Assembly (NCBI RefSeq): GCF_038502225.1
Contig: NC_091307.1
Span: 20,040,032-20,104,031 of the forward strand
Direction: 5' to 3'
Source of the DNA: Cherax quadricarinatus
Taxonomy: Eukaryota > Arthropoda > Malacostraca > Decapoda > Parastacidae
DNA length: 64,000 bases
Numbering within the stretch: position 1 is the first letter of the stretch; the number at the start of each line of letters is the position of its first letter. Shown in pieces: positions 44,201 to 54,612 of the stretch. A program made the position numbers and the translations under genes. The notes beneath the pieces are model-generated. The model had not been told where the DNA came from, made no database searches, and saw only the letters and a program-made list of their open reading frames with translations.

Positions 44201-44568
44201 CTAGACAAATATTGGTGTTTTCTCATGCTGCATATGAAAATACATCCCCATGGAGAGGCCAGACAAATACTGGTGAGAAGGAAGGTTTGAGTAACACTCT
44301 AGTGGAGGCTCAGCACCCCTAGGCTCCCACTTTACGACTTCTTGCCAGAAAAGATAAGGAATATCGCGGAGCGAACTGGGTGAGTATTCAGGTGGAAACT
44401 TGATAAAATTCTTTAGAATAAGTATATATCACTATGAGTCAGGGTCGCTGCAGCGTCGTGGAATAAGTAGGCGAATATTCACGCCCCAGGCAGCCAGTGT
44501 TGAGTGGATCGTAAGCACGCGGTGGATGGTGGTGGGGTTGGTGGTAGGGTGATGTTGTTGGGAATGGT

Positions 44569-45275
44569 GATGTTACCTGGTTACCTGGAGGTTATTCCGG
44601 GGATCAACGCCCCCGCGGCCCGGTCCATGACCAGGCCTCCCGATGGATCAGGGCCTGATCAACTGGCTGTTACTGCTGGCCGCACGTAGTCCAACGTACG
44701 AGCCACAGCCCGGCTGATCCGGCACTGACTTTAGGTATCTGTCCAGCTCTCTCTTGAAGGCAGCCAGGGGTTTATTGGCAATTCCCCTAATGCTTGATGG
44801 GAGGCTGTTGAACAGTTTTGGGCCCCGGACACTTATGGTGTTTTCTCTTAGTGTACCAATGGCGCCCCTACTTTTTATTGGGGGCATTTTGCATCGCCTG
44901 CCCAGTCTTTTACTTTCGTAGGGAGTGATTTCTGTGTGCAGATTTGGGACCATTCCTTCCAAGATTTTCCAAGTGTAGATTATGATATATCTCTCCCTCC
45001 TGCGTTCCAACGAGTACAAGTCAAGTGCTTCCAAGCGTTCCCAGTAGTTAAGGTGCTTGACAGAACTTATACGTGCAGTAAAGGATCTCTGTACACTCTC
45101 TAGATCTGCGATTTCACCTGCTTTGAATGGAGATGTTAATGTACAGCAGTATTCCGGCCTAGAGAGAACAAGTGATTTGAAAAGGATCATCATGGGCTTG
45201 GCATCTCTCGTTTTGAAAGTTCTCATTATCCATCCTATCATTTTCTTTGCACGTGCGATCGTGGCACTGTTGTGG
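44569..45275 (-). mobile_element. CR1-like LINE, 5'-truncated young copy
   Basis: A minus-strand copy, nearly identical to 3449-4156. It begins at the tail (TTACCTGGTTACCTGGAGG) and ends at CACTGTTGTG, which is the 5' truncation point. The 197-codon frame (44648-45241) covers MIGWIMRTFKTRDAKPMM onward, but a 1-bp deletion in GATCAACTGGCTG shifts the last residues. It lies inside a GGT/GAT-rich tract. Confidence 0.85.
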
Positions 45276-45560
45276 GTTGTGGTGGTGGCTCGGATAGTGA
45301 TGGAGTTAGATGTAGTTAACGTGTTTGTGTAGGTGGAGTTGAGACGAATGGTGGTGTGTTTGAGGAAGCTGTGGTTCGGGAAGATGGCGGTATTTGGGTA
45401 GGAACATCAAATGGTGCTGTGGTAGTAGGGGTGGTGGAATGGATGTGTAGTTATGTTGGAGTGGTTGGTAGTGGGAGGAATAGTGCTCCTGGAGTAGCTG
45501 GTGGTGGTGGTGACGAGGATGGTAATGATGCTAGAGTGATTGGTAATGGTGATGGTGGGA
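45276..45560 (+). repeat. imperfect GGT/GAT-rich tract
   Basis: Triplet-like GTGGTGG, GGTGGTGGTGACGAGGATGG and similar words, matching the tract at 44520-44568 on the other side of the LINE. The LINE seems to have landed in a decayed simple repeat. Confidence 0.5.
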
Positions 45561-45589
45561 GATTATACCTTCGAGAGTTTTCCTACTAA

Positions 45590-45745
45590 TGTAGCCCGAC
45601 TCTGGGCCAAGCTTGTCTGGTGCTTGCCTATTCAACTAGGCTGTTGTTGCTGGTCGACCGTTTATCCACATATCCATCACAGTCTTGTTGATCTGGCACT
45701 TAGCGAAGTTACTTCTCCAGTTTCTTCTTGATAACAGCTTGCTAC
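45590..45745 (-). mobile_element. CR1-like LINE 3' end relic
   Basis: AAGCTTGTCTGGTGCTTGCC, AGGCTGTTGTTGCTGGTCGA and ATATCCATCACAGTCTTGTT are the reverse complement of the older subfamily seen at 2600-2750. Confidence 0.65.
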
Positions 45746-45811
45746 GCAGTATGTTTGTGTTTACCTCGATATACTTAATTAATAATGATACTGAAGGATA
45801 CTTGAAGAACG

Positions 45812-46335
45812 CTTCCGGGGGTCAGGCCTCCTAGAGGATCGAGAACTGATCAAGCAGGTTGTTACTGCTGGCCGCTCGCAGTCCAACGTACGAACCATAG
45901 CCTGGCTGGTTAGGAACTGATACGAGGAACTTGTTTAGTTCCCCCTTGAAGACAGCCAGAGGTTTGTTGGTAATTCTCCGTGTACGCGGAAGGAGGGCGT
46001 TGAAGAGTCGGGGACTTCTGACACTCATCGAGTTCTCTCTTTGTGTTCTTGCCGCGCTTTTGTTTTTTATTGGAGGTATTTTGCACGGTCTGCCAAATCT
46101 CTTATTCTCATAAGGAGTGATTTCAGTGTTCAGGTTTGGAACCAGTCCTTCCAGGACTTTCCAGACCTAATATTATGTATCTTTCTCGCCTACGTTCCAA
46201 GGAATATAGTTGAAGGAACTTCAAGCATTCACAATAGTTCAGATAATTGATTGAGAGTATACGAGGTGGGCCGTCAGTATACATCATTATTTCAGCATAT
46301 CTTGTCTTGAAAATTCTAGCATGTTCCAACATGTG
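45812..46335 (-). pseudogene. diverged CR1-like LINE C-terminal region
   Basis: Minus frames MSVRSPRLFNALLPRTRRIT, NKPLAVFKGELNKFLVSVPN, QPGYGSYVGLRAASSNNLLD and CLKFLQLYSLERRRERYI align with the end of the young copy. Frame changes and stops break it. It is intermediate in age between the young family and the older subfamily. Confidence 0.75.
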
Positions 46336-47839
46336 TTGGCGTTGGTATTACCGTGTTATAGTATTGGTGTTAACAAATATTGTCTTCACTATCTTACCAT
46401 TTATATTTTTAATTCATTTCATAACTCTAATATTCTTTCCTCATATATAAACTGGAAGCACAGTCTAAGAATTTTCATGGCAACAATAAACGTTAACATT
46501 GGTTGCACTTGCATGTTGATATCTGGATTGCAACTCGAGCAGTGAGCTCATCTAATAAGATTATATTGCCAGCTTGACTTTACCAAAAATGAACGGTGTT
46601 ATTCACAGTAGTTTGTTATTGGTGAAGTGGCTAATGGGGAACTATTATGGCGCTGTGAAGAGACTGCCAGCAGGAAACCTTTCCTGCTGTCATGCTATCA
46701 GTCGTGTGGTGGGTGGAGAGACAGCGACAGTGTCACAGTTAGGAAACGGGTCACAGAGAGGTACTGCCTTACTGTTGTGAGTGTTCAACAGAAACCTGTT
46801 AAATGTTTTGCACTCTGGCGGGGCCGTTAGTGTTTTACTTCTGTCTCTTGAACATCACTTAATTTTACTCTCCTGTGTGTTTCTTAATACTGTAGCTCTT
46901 GTTCCTTTCCAGTTTAGAAAAACTTATTCTGAGACCAGACGATAATATTTGGAACTACATGTATTACCACATACAAATGCTCGATGATGGGTCACCCGAT
47001 TTCTAAGATGAATAAAGTAAAACTCAGGCTGAGTCTTCTGATCTCGAGAATTCTACTCACATTCCTGTTTTCTCGGTGACTGACTGCTTGATCATCCAAT
47101 ATCCTTTTTGTTTGCTGCTCGCAAGATTACATCTATGCAAATATTGTTCCAGCAATATTTGTGGGCGAGTTCTACTTCCTGCTGGTGGCGTGGGTCGGAG
47201 GCCATCATTGTGGGAAACCCATTAATCGAGCATTGTCTTGGCTGGAATGTAAATTATCTGCCATTAAGACCCCACCCATCCTCCCCTTCCCTTCCCCTCA
47301 CTCCCTCTTTTCCCCGTAATGGATAGCCAGCATTTATTCCCGCCTGGGGTCTCCTCTCCTGTTTTCAACCGTGATTGTTTTTTCATCGACAGGTAAATTC
47401 ATCTGGCGTGATGTATGTGTTATGTAATGGCTAGTTTAGCCCATTGTTTTAGTGGCTTTTTGGGGACTGGTATATTCTTTATTGAAAATGGTTTCACTTT
47501 ATTGCCCTTTCACTGGCAGCCAGAGAGGTTTCCTCGATCTGGGTTGGCAGCCAAGTAACGTAATCTATTGTGGATTCTTGGGTCGTGGGACATTTTTGTT
47601 TTTTTTCCTCATAGTTGTGTGTTTTGTTTGTCGTGCGTCTTAAGCGGTGGCTGGAGATTGTCGCCTCCCCCAGGGCTTTATGGTCGTCACAGGGATTAAC
47701 ACACTGTCGTTTTTTTGTCATTCCTGTCACTTGGTCACACTGGCTGGCTTTCTCTCACGTGCTTGTTTTTATTGCGCCAGCTTTTTTGCATGTACAGTAT
47801 GACTTATTCAATTTGTTTCCTGTATCTCCAATTTCTTTG
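46336..47839. other. unassigned region
   Basis: No RT, tandem or dispersed signal. Short plus frames at 46574-46830 have no domain. T-rich from 47400. Confidence 0.35.
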
Positions 47840-48450
47840 CCGTTGTTCGTGTTGTGGTAACTGCTGTTGCTTTGCTGCTGCCCGTGCTCCTGCTGCTGTT
47901 GATTCTGCTTTATCTGCAACTGTCGCTTGTGCTGATGTTACTGTTGTTTCTGCTTTCGCTGCTGTAGCTGCTTGTTCCACTGGAGCTGCTGCTGCTGTTA
48001 ATTTTGGTGATGTTATTGCTGCATCAGCCGTTCCTTTTAGTTTTTGTTGCTGTATTCGTAACCATTATAGTTGCTGTTTGTGACACTGCAGTTGTGTGTT
48101 ACCTGTTCTACGTCTCTGCAAATATTTGAGCTGTTTCTACTGCTGATGTTGGTGCTACTTAATCTGTTGTTTCTCCTTTAGCTTTTGTTACGTTTACGCT
48201 TTAGACTACTGCTTCTGTTGCCGATCAGGCTAATGCTTTTGCTGCTGCTGCTTCTACCCCTGTTGCTGCTGCTTCTGTTGTTCTTTGTGCTGTTTCTCTT
48301 GCTGTTGCTACACTCTCCAGTCTCGTCTGGAAGGTGAGTGTGTCACGTCGCTTACTGAGGATCAAGTCTCCGGCGTTCCACACACACAAACTTACACTTT
48401 ATCCTGCTGTTGCTGCTGCTCCTGCTGCTATTACTGATGCTGGTGTCACT
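47840..48450 (+). repeat. imperfect GCT/GTT triplet region
   Basis: Long runs of CTGCTG, GTTGCT and similar triplets give Ala/Val-rich frames, for example at 47880-48000, with stops at 48083 and later. It is a decayed trinucleotide repeat. A low-complexity protein is possible but unsupported. Confidence 0.6.
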
Positions 48451-48890
48451 CTTGCTTCTTACCCCACCATTGGTTTTTGCTGTTTCTCTGGTCACTACCT
48501 TATTCTCTCCTTTCCCTCTACCCTTCCTCCCAGCCCCCTCTCTCTCTGTTTCAAAACATTGTTTCTACTGTGTTACTTTGTAACTGTCAGGATAGTAACA
48601 CACTGCTGATGGTTGCAAGTTTATTAAATAAAACAGTTTCTTAACATAAAGTCTCCGTTTGTTACAATTTCTAATTACGGGTAAATATAATTTTCATAGT
48701 TCTTGCCTATGTTTTTACTATATTCTAAAACTGTGAGTTTTCTGAAACTTTTTCAGTGCGCTCGTATAAATATTTTATTAAATTCGTTTACATTTTTTTA
48801 TATTAAAGCTGGGTTGTTGTTACTCTTCAAGTTCTTGTCATTAATTTTTCTCTCTCTTTTTCTGCACTACTCTGTCAGTTTTCTCTCACT

Positions 48891-49485
48891 CTCGCGGCAC
48901 TCCTGACAGCGTAACCTGCACTCTCGTGGCACTCCTGACAGCGTAACCTGCACTCTCGTGGCACTCCTGACAGCGTAACCTGCACTCTCGTGGCACTCCT
49001 GACAGCGTAACCTGCACTCTCGCGGCACTCCTGACAGCGTAACCTGCACTCTCGTGGCACTCCTGACAGCGTAACCTGCACTCTCGTGGCACTCCTGACA
49101 GCGTAACCTGCACTCTCGCGGCACTCCTGACAGCGTAACCTGCACTCTCGTGGCGCTCCTGACAGCGTAACCTGCACTCTCGTGGCACTCCTGACAGCGT
49201 AACCTGCACTCTCGCGGCACTCCTGACAGCGTAACCTGCACTCTCGTGGCGCTCCTGACAGCGTAACCTGCACTCTCGTGGCACTCCTGACAGCGTAACC
49301 TGCACTCTCGCGGCACTCCTGACAGCGTAACCTGCACTCTCGTGGCGCTCCTGACAGCGTAACCTGCACTCTCGTGGCACTCCTGACAGCGTAACCTGCA
49401 CTCTCGCGGCACTCCTGACAGCGTAACCTGCACTCTCGTGGCACTCCTGACAGCGTAACCTGCACTCTCGTGGCACTCCTGACAG
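48891..49485 (+). repeat. 32-bp minisatellite with 96-bp higher-order unit, about 18.5 copies
   Basis: The unit is CACTCCTGACAGCGTAACCT plus GCACTCTCGTGG. Variants CGCGGCACT, CGTGGCGCT and CGTGGCACT recur in that order three times from about 49116 on. The related pattern with CGTGGCACT in the middle flanks it on both sides. Because 96 is divisible by three, three overlapping minus frames stay open (for example 48867-49604), but they encode only the repeat. Confidence 0.95.
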
Positions 49486-49800
49486 CTGTCTTTGTCACTC
49501 GTGGCACTCATGACAGCTGCTTCTGTTACTCTCGTGGCATTGCTGACAACCTCCTCAATCTCTCTCGTGACACTCCTGACAGCTGCCTCTGTTACTCGTG
49601 GCACTCAGGACATCTACTTTTGTTACTCTTGTGGCAGTGCTGATAACTTCTTCAGTCACTCTCGTGGCACTCATGACAACTGGCTCTGTCACTTTTGTGG
49701 AACTCCTCTCAGATTCCTGTATCCCTCGTGGCACTCATGATCGTTTCTTGTCACTCTCATGACACTCTTACTGACAACCTCCGTCACTCTTGTCACTCAC
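49486..49800 (+). repeat. degenerate flank of the 32-bp minisatellite
   Basis: Diverged units with CTCGTGGCACTCATGACAGC and CTGTTACTCTCGTGGC at about 40-45-bp spacing. It looks like the older, longer form from which the regular array grew. Confidence 0.65.
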
Positions 49801-50235
49801 TAAAAATACACAGTTCATTTGCGTATACGCATAACATTAACACATTGTTAATGTTATGTGTTTATAATGTTAATTGTTCCTTGATAATGTGAGTAGTCAC
49901 GAAATCGCTTGGAATTTCACTATTCTTTCACAGTGGTTGTTTTGCATAACATTAACAATAATATAATCTCAGCAACAGTTATTAACGTAAATACCAAGTT
50001 AGGAATTTGTTAATAATTCTAATTATACAAATGAAGGGACAGCGGTGAAAAATCCTAGGACTGTTTATAGCTATTGTGTCAACTATTGATTTACACACCT
50101 GGTTTTCTTAGGGGTAACTTGCAAGTCTAATTTGCCTCCCATAATCTGTAGATATGAAAACATTTTCTTTGGTTGCGATATCGGCCAGCGGCGACTGTAA
50201 TAACGATATCTTACACAAATAACGTATAGTTAATG
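49801..50235. other. unassigned AT-rich spacer
   Basis: Contains CATAACATTAACACATTGTTAATGTTATG near 49829-49857, a short AT-rich palindrome. Nothing else is supported. Confidence 0.4.
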
Positions 50236-50385
50236 CTTATCAATAGTGATAACCGTAATTTTTATAAAGGGGTGGACCGGCAAGCCAGAGAAAAGCCTCG
50301 GTCATATGACCGAAAGCTCCAGCTGCTGATTGTCTTATGACCAAGACTCGCGTTAAGAAACACTTGTCCTGTTTCCTGACCTACC
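50236..50385 (+). repeat. dispersed SINE-like repeat (AAAGGGGTGGACCG family)
   Basis: AAAGGGGTGGACCGGCAAGC, AAGCCTCGGTCATATGACCG and GAAACACTTGTCCTGTTTCC match 30386-30545 in order. Confidence 0.7.
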
Positions 50386-50502
50386 TTACCTACCTTACCT
50401 ACCTTACCTACCTTACCTGCCTTACCTACCTTACATACCTACCTACCTACCTACCTACCTACCTACCTACCTACCTACCTACCTACCTACCTACCTACCT
50501 AC
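50380..50502 (+). repeat. ACCT-rich tail: (CCTACCTTA)n then (ACCT)n
   Basis: TACCTTACC units to about 50433, then pure CTAC/ACCT to 50502. It directly follows the SINE-like repeat, whose other copy ends in ACCTAACC, so the array probably expanded from its tail. Confidence 0.9.
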
Positions 50503-51540
50503 GATGGCTGTTTGCAGGGGAGGTGGTGGAGAGTGAGGTTGATACCCATATAGAGTTGGGCAGCTAGTGCCGTATCGCTAGTAAGTCCTGGACGTCTTCA
50601 ACACAGGAGGGTGAGGGGCCAGGAATGACTTACTTCCCCGGGCCATTGTGCGTGGCCTCGTATAGCTGTCACAGTGTGGCACGGGTTCCGGGTGCCACCA
50701 GAGTTCTCTCGTGTCTTTATAAAAACATGAGTTGAGGTACGTTCCTTGCTTGCCTCTCCCTTCAAGCCTTGCCTCGTAGACGTTTCCTCTAGATCATGTC
50801 CAAGGATGACTTGGTTCGTTTGATAAAAACGTAAGATAAACGAATAGAAAGAGTTTTGGTGTGATTGTTGGAGCGTGAATGTTAGGTGAGTGATGGGACT
50901 CCAACTGTCACAGAAGAAAAGCACCGGCAGAAAGGTGTAAAAATCTAAATTCACGTCGCAGTTTGGTAGTCATGACAAGTTCGCTGTGACATAAAGCTTC
51001 CCTTTATACCGCAAAGTTTGTTAACTATTTTAACAGAGTTTCGCCCTAAACTTAACACAGTCTTGGAGCCACAACGAAGGGTGACTCACCTATACCGACA
51101 CGCAGTCTGAGTGTGTTTTGGTGTAAAAAAGATGTCGGACGTTGCTATGTTAGGATTCCCCACAAGCTATTGGCCAAGCGCTGTCACTGACTATGAGTCA
51201 GCCAATGAGACGCACTAACACAGCGATGGTGTACCTTAAACATTAGGAAAAATTGTTCACTATTCGTTGAAAATTCACAATGGACTCTGTTTTAGCGACG
51301 CTAACCTGGACACTTTAAATATGTTAATGCGCTCTTTCGATCATTGACAACGTACAGAAGACGGGTCGAGCTGCTTGACCTAAGATATAAAAAATTTACT
51401 TTTCTTCACCTTTGCGCACAATAAGGGCAAAACATTGGGTATACATCACTTACATAATACGAAGTATCTATTTTGATCATGCTAGTTTTAGGTAATTGCC
51501 ACAGAAATGTGTCAGAGAAACAATTGCGTATTACAAACCT
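50503..51540. other. unassigned region
   Basis: Unique sequence with no domain in any frame and no repeat I recognise. Confidence 0.35.
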
Positions 51541-51945
51541 AAGAGAAACAGAGTTGGGTTGAATACATTTTCCTGGACTTTAAGGAAGCATTTGACACTT
51601 TCTCACCAAGACTAATCCACAAGATAGCACAATGTACGAGAATGAAAAGGAATATACTCCAGTTTATCAAGTTGTGTGTGTGAGAGATGACCGACATAAG
51701 AAAAGGAAGTATGAGACTTGACGAGGGTAACAAGTGGGGTTCCCTAGGATCAATACTACGGCCACTGTTGTTCATGAACGCGAATGAGCTGCCAGGGAGG
51801 ATGGGATCTTCTGTGTGTTTGCGGAATAAGACGGTATGCCTGGAAAGTACGCACTTCAATGAGTCACAGGAATATCCAACAACAATTCAACATAGAGTGA
51901 GAAATAGAACGAACTGGACAATTGCACAGGAGTTCAGAAGTAGAT
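51541..51945 (+). pseudogene. old LINE RT relic
   Basis: YIFLDFKEAFDTFSPRLIHK is RT block 3, with LDFKEAFD in place of the catalytic region. GSLGSILRPLLF then corresponds to a degraded GVPQGSILGPLLF (block 4). The later YADD block is not preserved. Frame changes occur near 51680. Confidence 0.75.
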
Positions 51946-51982
51946 AGGACATAAGTCTCTTTCTCTCTCTCTTGCTCTTTTT

Positions 51983-52258
51983 TTTTTTTTTTTACACAAG
52001 GTTTGACAAGGTTAGATTAAGGATCCCTAGCTTTATTGACAAGCTATTTACAGGTTAAGGATTCCTAACTTTATTGACAAGCTAAGAGCTGTTACCTACA
52101 TCAGCTCATTTGAAAGCTTTTTTATTGTTATGAGACATACAACTAGGGAACAGGATGAAGTTGGAGCCATCTGTGGGCCAGCATTTTCATTTGATCAACT
52201 GACTTGATCTCGTTGACATAATGTTGTACGAATGTGTTCCATACTCGAGTCATCCTGG
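51983..52258 (-). mobile_element. jockey-like LINE 3' end
   Basis: Reverse complement of 41220-41490: AAGCTATTTACAGGTTAAGG, AGAGCTGTTACCTACATCAG and GAGCCATCTGTGGGCCAGCA. A T-run at 51977-51991 lies at the 3' side. It ends within the C-terminal coding segment (CGAGTCATCCTGG). Confidence 0.85.
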
Positions 52259-52269
52259 AGATAAATGAT

Positions 52270-52273
<4 letters not shown>

Positions 52274-52354
<81 letters not shown>
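52274..52354 (+). repeat. (TC)n microsatellite
   Basis: Pure TC, about 81 bp. Confidence 0.95.
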
Positions 52355-52357
<3 letters not shown>

Positions 52358-52499
52358 CTTCCCTTCCCTTCTGGGATGATGAAGTGGTCCACCGTAGTCA
52401 CCATACCACGTCGTCAACACACAAATTCATTTGAATTTTGAATAACAGTTCCATGTGTGTTTGTGAGGTGGGGAGGGAAAAACCATTCTTTTCGTGTTT

Positions 52500-53110
52500 A
52501 CACCATTACATCTTTCACTCGCAATTTATATCCCATTAATATTTTTTCCCCCTGGGGCCTCTACTCAGGGGTCATTTCTGCCGTGGACGTTCGTCAGTGG
52601 AGTGACCATTTATGTTTGTTTGTTCTGGGCTCCCGAGGGGTGGCACCCTGGCTTCCACATCCTCAAAAGGCGCTGTCACCCTTCTCACCAACCCATTAAG
52701 GGTGCCATCCCTTCTCAGCATCCCACAAAGAGTACAACCCTGACCTTCACAACTTCCTCAGAAGGGTATAACCTCTTCTTGACATCCCGCAAAATGGGTT
52801 CCATATTATACCTACTCTTGAAACTATGTATGGATTATGTCTCCACACCGTCTTCCACCTAATGTGAATGAGAAAGGTGTGGAGCCCCTGGCTTCCTCTC
52901 CCTTATCTGAAGCATCCTATCCTTATACACTCTCTCTCCAATTACACTAATACAGTATTTTGTATGGCAACATTAAGTTTTTTGCGTTCTAGGGTTGCTC
53001 ATTTGAGTTCCCCAAGTATGTGTACTCGTCTATTTGTGGTTGTAATCTAAGCTGCTGGTCCCGCCTCTCAATTGATCGTGACTGGGTTCACTCCATACTA
53101 GCCTTGTGGG
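52500..53110 (-). mobile_element. LINE tail relics in mixed sequence
   Basis: TGTGTACTCGTCTATTTGTG, GGTTGTAATCTAAGCTGCTG and GTCCCGCCTCTCAATTGATC (53020-53082) match the reverse of the tail at 20604. A weaker piece lies at 52795-52860 (AAACTATGTATGGATTATGT). The rest of the interval is unassigned. Confidence 0.5.
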
Positions 53111-53140
53111 CCCGTTCATAATTCTCACTAGAGTAGGTGG

Positions 53141-53142
<2 letters not shown>

Positions 53143-53220
<78 letters not shown>
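53143..53220. repeat. (TG)n microsatellite
   Basis: Pure TG, about 78 bp, followed by GGAGGGGGG. Confidence 0.95.
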
Positions 53221-53222
<2 letters not shown>

Positions 53223-53659
53223 AGGGGGGAAGGGATCTGCGCGACTTGTCATGGGGTTGGCTCCGGGGACGCCATTCGTTATCCTATATTGTGTGGAACG
53301 GTGTGCTGTGGGACGTGTTTGAGGCTACATCTCTACCAGAACTTTTCAGCACTTCCTTGGCCTCCCCCTCGTACCATTGTACGCTTTCTCTCTCGCTTCT
53401 CTTTCAGATATCCTATACTTAAACATTCTTTTTTTTATATATTTTCACCTGTTCCCCTTTTACATCACCCCTTACTGCATGGTTATATTGCTGTGTCTTG
53501 AGTGTGTCACTGCAGCGTCTCGTTATATCCCTCACTGTTATCACCGCAGATCGTAGGTGATCGCAGGTAGTTTTTCTGAATCTTTTATTGTATTATTGTT
53601 ATCGCTGCAGGTCGTAGGTGATTGCAGTGAGTCTTTCTATACTCCTCATTACATCACTG
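53221..53659. other. unassigned spacer with short tandem similarity
   Basis: Words like GTTATCRCYGCAGRTCGTAG and GTGATYGCAG recur at 53536, 53597 and 53659 at about 60-bp spacing, a weak tandem repeat. Confidence 0.4.
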
Positions 53660-54035
53660 TTATCGCTTCAGTCTCATTATATCTCTCATGTTATCACAAC
53701 AGGTTCTGGTTATCCAGGATATCAGTTTTCTTGCGGTTGTGGTAGTAACACTGCTGTGATCCTTGAATGTGAAATATTTTAACATTAGCACTGCTAATCC
53801 CCTCACATCAGTCTTCACCTCTGTTGATTGGCTTGAGATTGTTTTATACAACGTTCCAGTTTTTATTTCCTCATTTTCCATAGCGGAGGCACTTAAATTT
53901 GTCCTCACTGAACATCACATTTTTTTTGTAACGAACTGAAGTACTTGGTTTATATCAGCTTTCAGGTTTGCTGTGTCCTCGATATGCCACCTCATACAAA
54001 TTCCAGTGCCGTCTGCAGAGGATGATACAGTTCTA
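53660..54035 (-). pseudogene. CR1-like LINE RT relic with degraded catalytic box
   Basis: The minus strand has SSADGTGICMRWHIEDTANL followed by LKADINQVLQF, aligning with SSFADDTRICMRLSSAEDAV and LQEDINKVFQW of the young copy. The catalytic FADD is replaced by SADG. FTFKDHSSVTTTTARKLISW then follows (counterpart LTFKDHNSATIARAKKMIGW). Stops lie between. Dead copy. Confidence 0.8.
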
Positions 54036-54543
54036 TTGTGTCCTCGTGTCTTGGACTTTGGGGAGGAGGGGAGACTGTTTTGGGGAGGGGGATAGGTGTC
54101 AGATCCGGGTGTGGAGAGCGGCGAAACGGACGTAAGAAAAAGGGGTGAGCAGGGTTTTAGAGGGAAGGCAGGATCACTTGGTCAGGATACGGGCACGGCA
54201 CTGGTTAAATATAATGGGGAGAGGTTAAGTGGTAAGGGGAAGGGGTTAAGTGGTAAGGGATTTGAGAAGGGGTTAAGTGGTTGCAGAGCAATGCTGGATG
54301 CATCTTGGAAGAAACTGGTTCTCAGGTCCTCCTTATTTGTCACGTCTTGTTTATACAACTTATGCAAAGACAAGGTAATACATACATGTTCTCGTGTGTA
54401 TTTAGCTACGCACTCCTATTTCATCTGTTTACTCCTTAAATTCATTTATATATCCCCTGAAAAATACTTCAAGTTGAAGCTTGCACTAAACTTTTACGAT
54501 GTGAAATCTGAGGTTGAAGATATCATCAGCAAATGTTAGAAAC
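54036..54543. other. unassigned region upstream of candidate exon
   Basis: G-rich AGGGG/GGGGTTAAGTGG repeats at 54055-54290 (GGTTAAGTGGTAAGGG units) and AT-rich sequence after. A 147-codon plus frame (54096-54539) has no domain. Confidence 0.4.
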
Positions 54544-54612
54544 ATGGCTGCTGCTGCGAAGGGTAACCTGAAGAAATTAAAAGAAAGTTTCGGCAAGAGC
54601 TTGGCTGACCTG
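54544..54612 (+). CDS. candidate first coding exon, unknown gene
   Basis: An ATG in good context (AACATGG) opens MAAAAKGNLKKLKESFGKSL followed by ADL, then the strong donor CTG|GTAAGT. A second possible donor (CAG|GTAAAC at 54652) would add VSHQERLGRRLNQ. The Lys-rich, likely helical start has no low-complexity origin and does not match the LINEs here. I do not recognise the family. No downstream exon was found, so the call rests on the start context, open frame and donor only. Confidence 0.3.

Noticed and set aside
47715..48083. A Cys/Ala-rich 122-codon protein
   Set aside because: It comes from imperfect GCT/GTT triplets and is not supported by any domain or splice signal.
48891..49485. 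Regular 32-bp repeats suggesting a CRISPR array
   Set aside because: There are no unique spacers, the units abut, and the surrounding genome is eukaryotic.
48867..49604. Three overlapping 196-245-codon repeat proteins on the minus strand
   Set aside because: All three frames are open only because the higher-order unit is 96 bp. No start context, signal or splice evidence supports coding.
50380..50502. Telomere-like repeat
   Set aside because: The unit is ACCT/CCTACCTTA, not the arthropod TTAGG repeat, and it follows a SINE-like repeat.
54096..54539. A 147-codon plus-strand protein
   Set aside because: It has no domain and overlaps a G-rich tandem repeat at its start; likely a chance frame.
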